NCBI RefSeq assembly: GCF_009765755.1
Contig: NZ_LMUV01000002.1
Span: forward strand, 1,002,485 to 1,066,484
Reading direction: 5' to 3'
Source: Rhodanobacter sp. L36
GTDB lineage: Bacteria > Pseudomonadota > Gammaproteobacteria > Xanthomonadales > Rhodanobacteraceae
DNA: 64,000 nt
Part shown: positions 62,016 through 64,000 of the stretch, piece after piece
Layout of the letters: every line of letters starts with the position of its first letter
Position numbering within the stretch: position 1 is the first letter of the stretch
The notes under the pieces: generated by a model
The model's database searches: none
The model's input: the letters and a program-made list of their open reading frames with translations, nothing else
Told to the model about the DNA's origin: nothing
Position numbers and translations under genes: made by a program

Positions 62016-63392
62016 ATGGAAAACCTTCCGCTGCACGTTGTTGTCCTCGCGGCTGGTGCCGGCACGCGCATGAAATCGAACCGGGCCAAGGTGTTGATGC
62101 CGCTGGCCGGCCGGCCTCTCCTGGGACACGTGATCGCCGCCGCGCGCGCGCTGAAACCGTCAGCCATCCACATCGTCTACGGACACTGCGGCGAGCAGGT
62201 GCAAGCCGCGTTTGCCGAGCAGACCGATCTGCAATGGGTGTTGCAGGCCGAACGGCTGGGCACCGGCCACGCCGTGGAGCAGGCGCTGGCAAATATCCCC
62301 GACGGCGTGGAGGTGCTGGTGCTCTATGGCGACGTGCCGCTGACGCGCATCGAGACATTGCGCGAACTTGTAGACGCAGATGCGGTATTGCGACTGCTCA
62401 CCACGCGCCTCGCGGATCCGCATGGTTACGGCCGCGTGCTGTGCGACGGTAGTGGTTACGTGCACGAAGTGGTCGAGGAGAAAGACGCCACGAATGATCA
62501 GCGCGCGGTCGGCCTGGTCAACACCGGCATCCTCGCGTCGGATGCGCAGGCGTTGCGCAGCTGGATTGCACGGCTGGATCGCAACAACTCACAGGGCGAG
62601 TATTACCTCACCGACATTTTCCGCATGGCGGCTGTCGAAGGACGCGCAGCGCTCAGTGTCGAATGCGTCGATCCGGTGGAAGCTGCCGGTGCCAACAATC
62701 CGCTGCAACTCACCGAACTGGAAGCGGCGTATCGCCGTCGTGCCGCGCATGCATTGCTCGCCGATGGCGTGCGCCTGTCTGATCCTTCGCGTATCGATGT
62801 GCGCGGCACGGTAACGGCGGGTCGCGATGTTGAAATCGATATCGACGTGATCCTCGATGGCGATGTGACGCTGGGCGACGACGTGCGCATCGGCGCGTTT
62901 AGCCGCCTCAAGAATGTGCAGCTCGCCGCCGGTAGCGTGGTGCAATCGCACTGCGATCTCGAAGGCGTGATCACGCATGGCCCTTGCACCATCGGTCCGT
63001 TCGCGCGCCTGCGCCCGGGCACCGAACTGGACAGTGGCGTACACGTCGGCAATTTCGTCGAGACCAAGAAAACCCGCATCGGCGAAAACAGCAAGGCCAA
63101 TCACCTGAGCTACCTCGGCGACACCGAGATCGGTCGCGGCGTGAACATCGGTGCCGGCACCATCACCTGCAACTACGACGGCGTGAACAAAAGCCTCACG
63201 CGCATCGAGGACGGGGCGTTCATCGGCTCCAACAGCGCGTTGGTCGCACCGGTCACTGTTGGAGCGATGGCGACCATCGGCGCCGGCTCGGTGATCACGA
63301 AAGACGCGCCCGCTGGCGAACTCACCGTGGCGCGTGGCCGTCAGCAGACGCTGATGGGATGGAAGCGGCCGGAAAAAAAGTCTCCGGCATAG
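62016..63392 (+). CDS. glmU: bifunctional GlmU: GlcN-1-P acetyltransferase and UDP-GlcNAc pyrophosphorylase
   Basis: It makes UDP-GlcNAc for peptidoglycan and LPS in the cytosol, 458 residues. The N-terminal nucleotidyltransferase starts [14 protein letters not shown] with the [13 protein letters not shown] block and LYGDVPLT. The C-terminal left-handed beta helix runs from about 250 (repeated [27 protein letters not shown]) and holds the acetyl-transfer residues in [11 protein letters not shown] and [10 protein letters not shown]. The order atpC-glmU with one gene between is common in gammaproteobacteria. AGGCAGAG precedes the ATG. Confidence 0.96.
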   Translation: MENLPLHVVVLAAGAGTRMKSNRAKVLMPLAGRPLLGHVIAAARALKPSAIHIVYGHCGEQVQAAFAEQTDLQWVLQAERLGTGHAVEQALANIPDGVEVLVLYGDVPLTRIETLRELVDADAVLRLLTTRLADPHGYGRVLCDGSGYVHEVVEEKDATNDQRAVGLVNTGILASDAQALRSWIARLDRNNSQGEYYLTDIFRMAAVEGRAALSVECVDPVEAAGANNPLQLTELEAAYRRRAAHALLADGVRLSDPSRIDVRGTVTAGRDVEIDIDVILDGDVTLGDDVRIGAFSRLKNVQLAAGSVVQSHCDLEGVITHGPCTIGPFARLRPGTELDSGVHVGNFVETKKTRIGENSKANHLSYLGDTEIGRGVNIGAGTITCNYDGVNKSLTRIEDGAFIGSNSALVAPVTVGAMATIGAGSVITKDAPAGELTVARGRQQTLMGWKRPEKKSPA

Positions 63393-63474
63393 ATTCTTTT
63401 TGAGCATGAACACTGGCCGTCATCAGAAACGCGGCGTTGGGCGTTGAATCCAGAAAGTCATATGGGGAAGAGTG

Positions 63475-64000
63475 ATGAAGGTATTGCGATTTTGTGTCGC
63501 GGCGGCAGGTTTTTTGTTCGCTGCGAGCCCAATATGGGCTGCAGAATGCCATCTGAAACTGTATGGCACTTTGCAAGTGGAAATGCTTGGCGAGCAACCC
63601 ACCACGTTGATCAAGATCAACGGTACCGATAAGCGCTTCATGCTTGATACCGGCGCCTTCTACAGCTTGATGTCACGCGCCGATGCACAGACGCTGGGGC
63701 TGAAGACCAGAGACCTCCCTTTCGGTTTTCGCATCAGTGGCGTCGGCGGCGACGCTTCGGCGCGGTACACGCAGGTCAAGGAATTCGGCATTCTCGGCAC
63801 GACGCTCAAGAACATCGAATTCGTCGTGGGCGGCAGTGACACGAGATATGCATTGATTGGCGCCAACCTGCTCGATATCGCCGATCTGGAAATCGATCTG
63901 GCTCACGGAAAGATGACGCTGTTCAAGCCCGAGGGCTGCGATAAATCAGCGCTGGCTTACTGGTCCAAGGACGGCAATTACAGCACCGCCGATATCGTAT
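63475..64000 (+). CDS. retropepsin-like aspartic protease, 5' part (runs off the window)
   Basis: 175 codons are visible, with no stop before the window end. A signal peptide (VLRFCVAAAGFLFAASPIWA) precedes the domain. The aspartic motif FMLDTGAFYSLMS lies near residues 50-62, and the second hydrophobic block ALIGANLLDIADLEIDL near 122-138. This is the clan AA, retropepsin-like fold that works as a dimer. GGGGAAGAG precedes the ATG. Bacterial relatives are periplasmic with unknown targets; some carry a C-terminal TPR or PDZ region, which cannot be seen here. Confidence 0.82.
   Translation, partial: MKVLRFCVAAAGFLFAASPIWAAECHLKLYGTLQVEMLGEQPTTLIKINGTDKRFMLDTGAFYSLMSRADAQTLGLKTRDLPFGFRISGVGGDASARYTQVKEFGILGTTLKNIEFVVGGSDTRYALIGANLLDIADLEIDLAHGKMTLFKPEGCDKSALAYWSKDGNYSTADIV

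Overview
The window reads as chromosomal DNA of a high-GC gammaproteobacterium. The gene set (a TonB-dependent-receptor carbohydrate locus with LacI regulator, AmpG/AnmK/AmpE peptidoglycan recycling, a complete F1Fo ATP synthase operon running into glmU, glyQ/glyS as two subunits) and the local gene orders point to the Xanthomonadales, most likely Rhodanobacteraceae (Dyella/Rhodanobacter/Frateuria type). The genus is an inference from gene content; the 16S gene at 7505-9049 would settle it.

Layout. 1-7099: pyrE (cut by the window edge) and a GNAT acetyltransferase on the minus strand, divergent from an exonuclease III gene and ampG; then a small ribbon-helix-helix-like protein, anmK, an M23 endopeptidase and tyrS. 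7100-12694: a complete rRNA operon (promoter, boxA, 16S, tRNA-Ile, tRNA-Ala, 23S, 5S, terminator). 12933-30573: housekeeping genes: rhomboid protease, class I amidotransferase, GspE/PilB-type ATPase, glyQ-glyS, an XRE regulator, an Oar-like TonB receptor, an LplT-PlsC fusion, ampE, nudC, erpA, a bactofilin, a DUF6776-like membrane protein, bfr, bfd and rppH.

30739-40952: a tRNA-Met(CAT) gene used as the attachment site of a genomic island of about 10.1 kb. The 3' 17 bp of the tRNA is repeated at 40936-40952, and the tRNA's presumed terminator now lies beyond the right end. The island carries a tyrosine recombinase, an arsenic operon (arsC2-acr3-arsC1-arsR with divergent arsH), a Cys/His-motif unknown, a protein with the A, B and C motifs of family-A DNA polymerases, a serine recombinase preceded by a 44-bp near-palindrome, and a reverse transcriptase translationally coupled to an XRE protein with a highly structured non-coding leader. 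The last looks like a divergent retron and is the best candidate for an undescribed system. Right of the island is decayed sequence with a MarR-family pseudogene.

42173-52805: a carbohydrate-utilisation cluster: sulfotransferase, LacI regulator, secreted GH2 exo-beta-glucosaminidase-like enzyme, APC permease, TonB receptor and a glucokinase-type sugar kinase with a LacI-type operator upstream. The receptor would import glucosaminides, GH2 would release the sugar, and permease and kinase would carry and phosphorylate it.

53252-64000: a phasin, atpIBEFHAGDC with unusual repeats in three of its spacers, a lipoprotein, glmU and the 5' part of a retropepsin-like aspartic protease that runs off the window.
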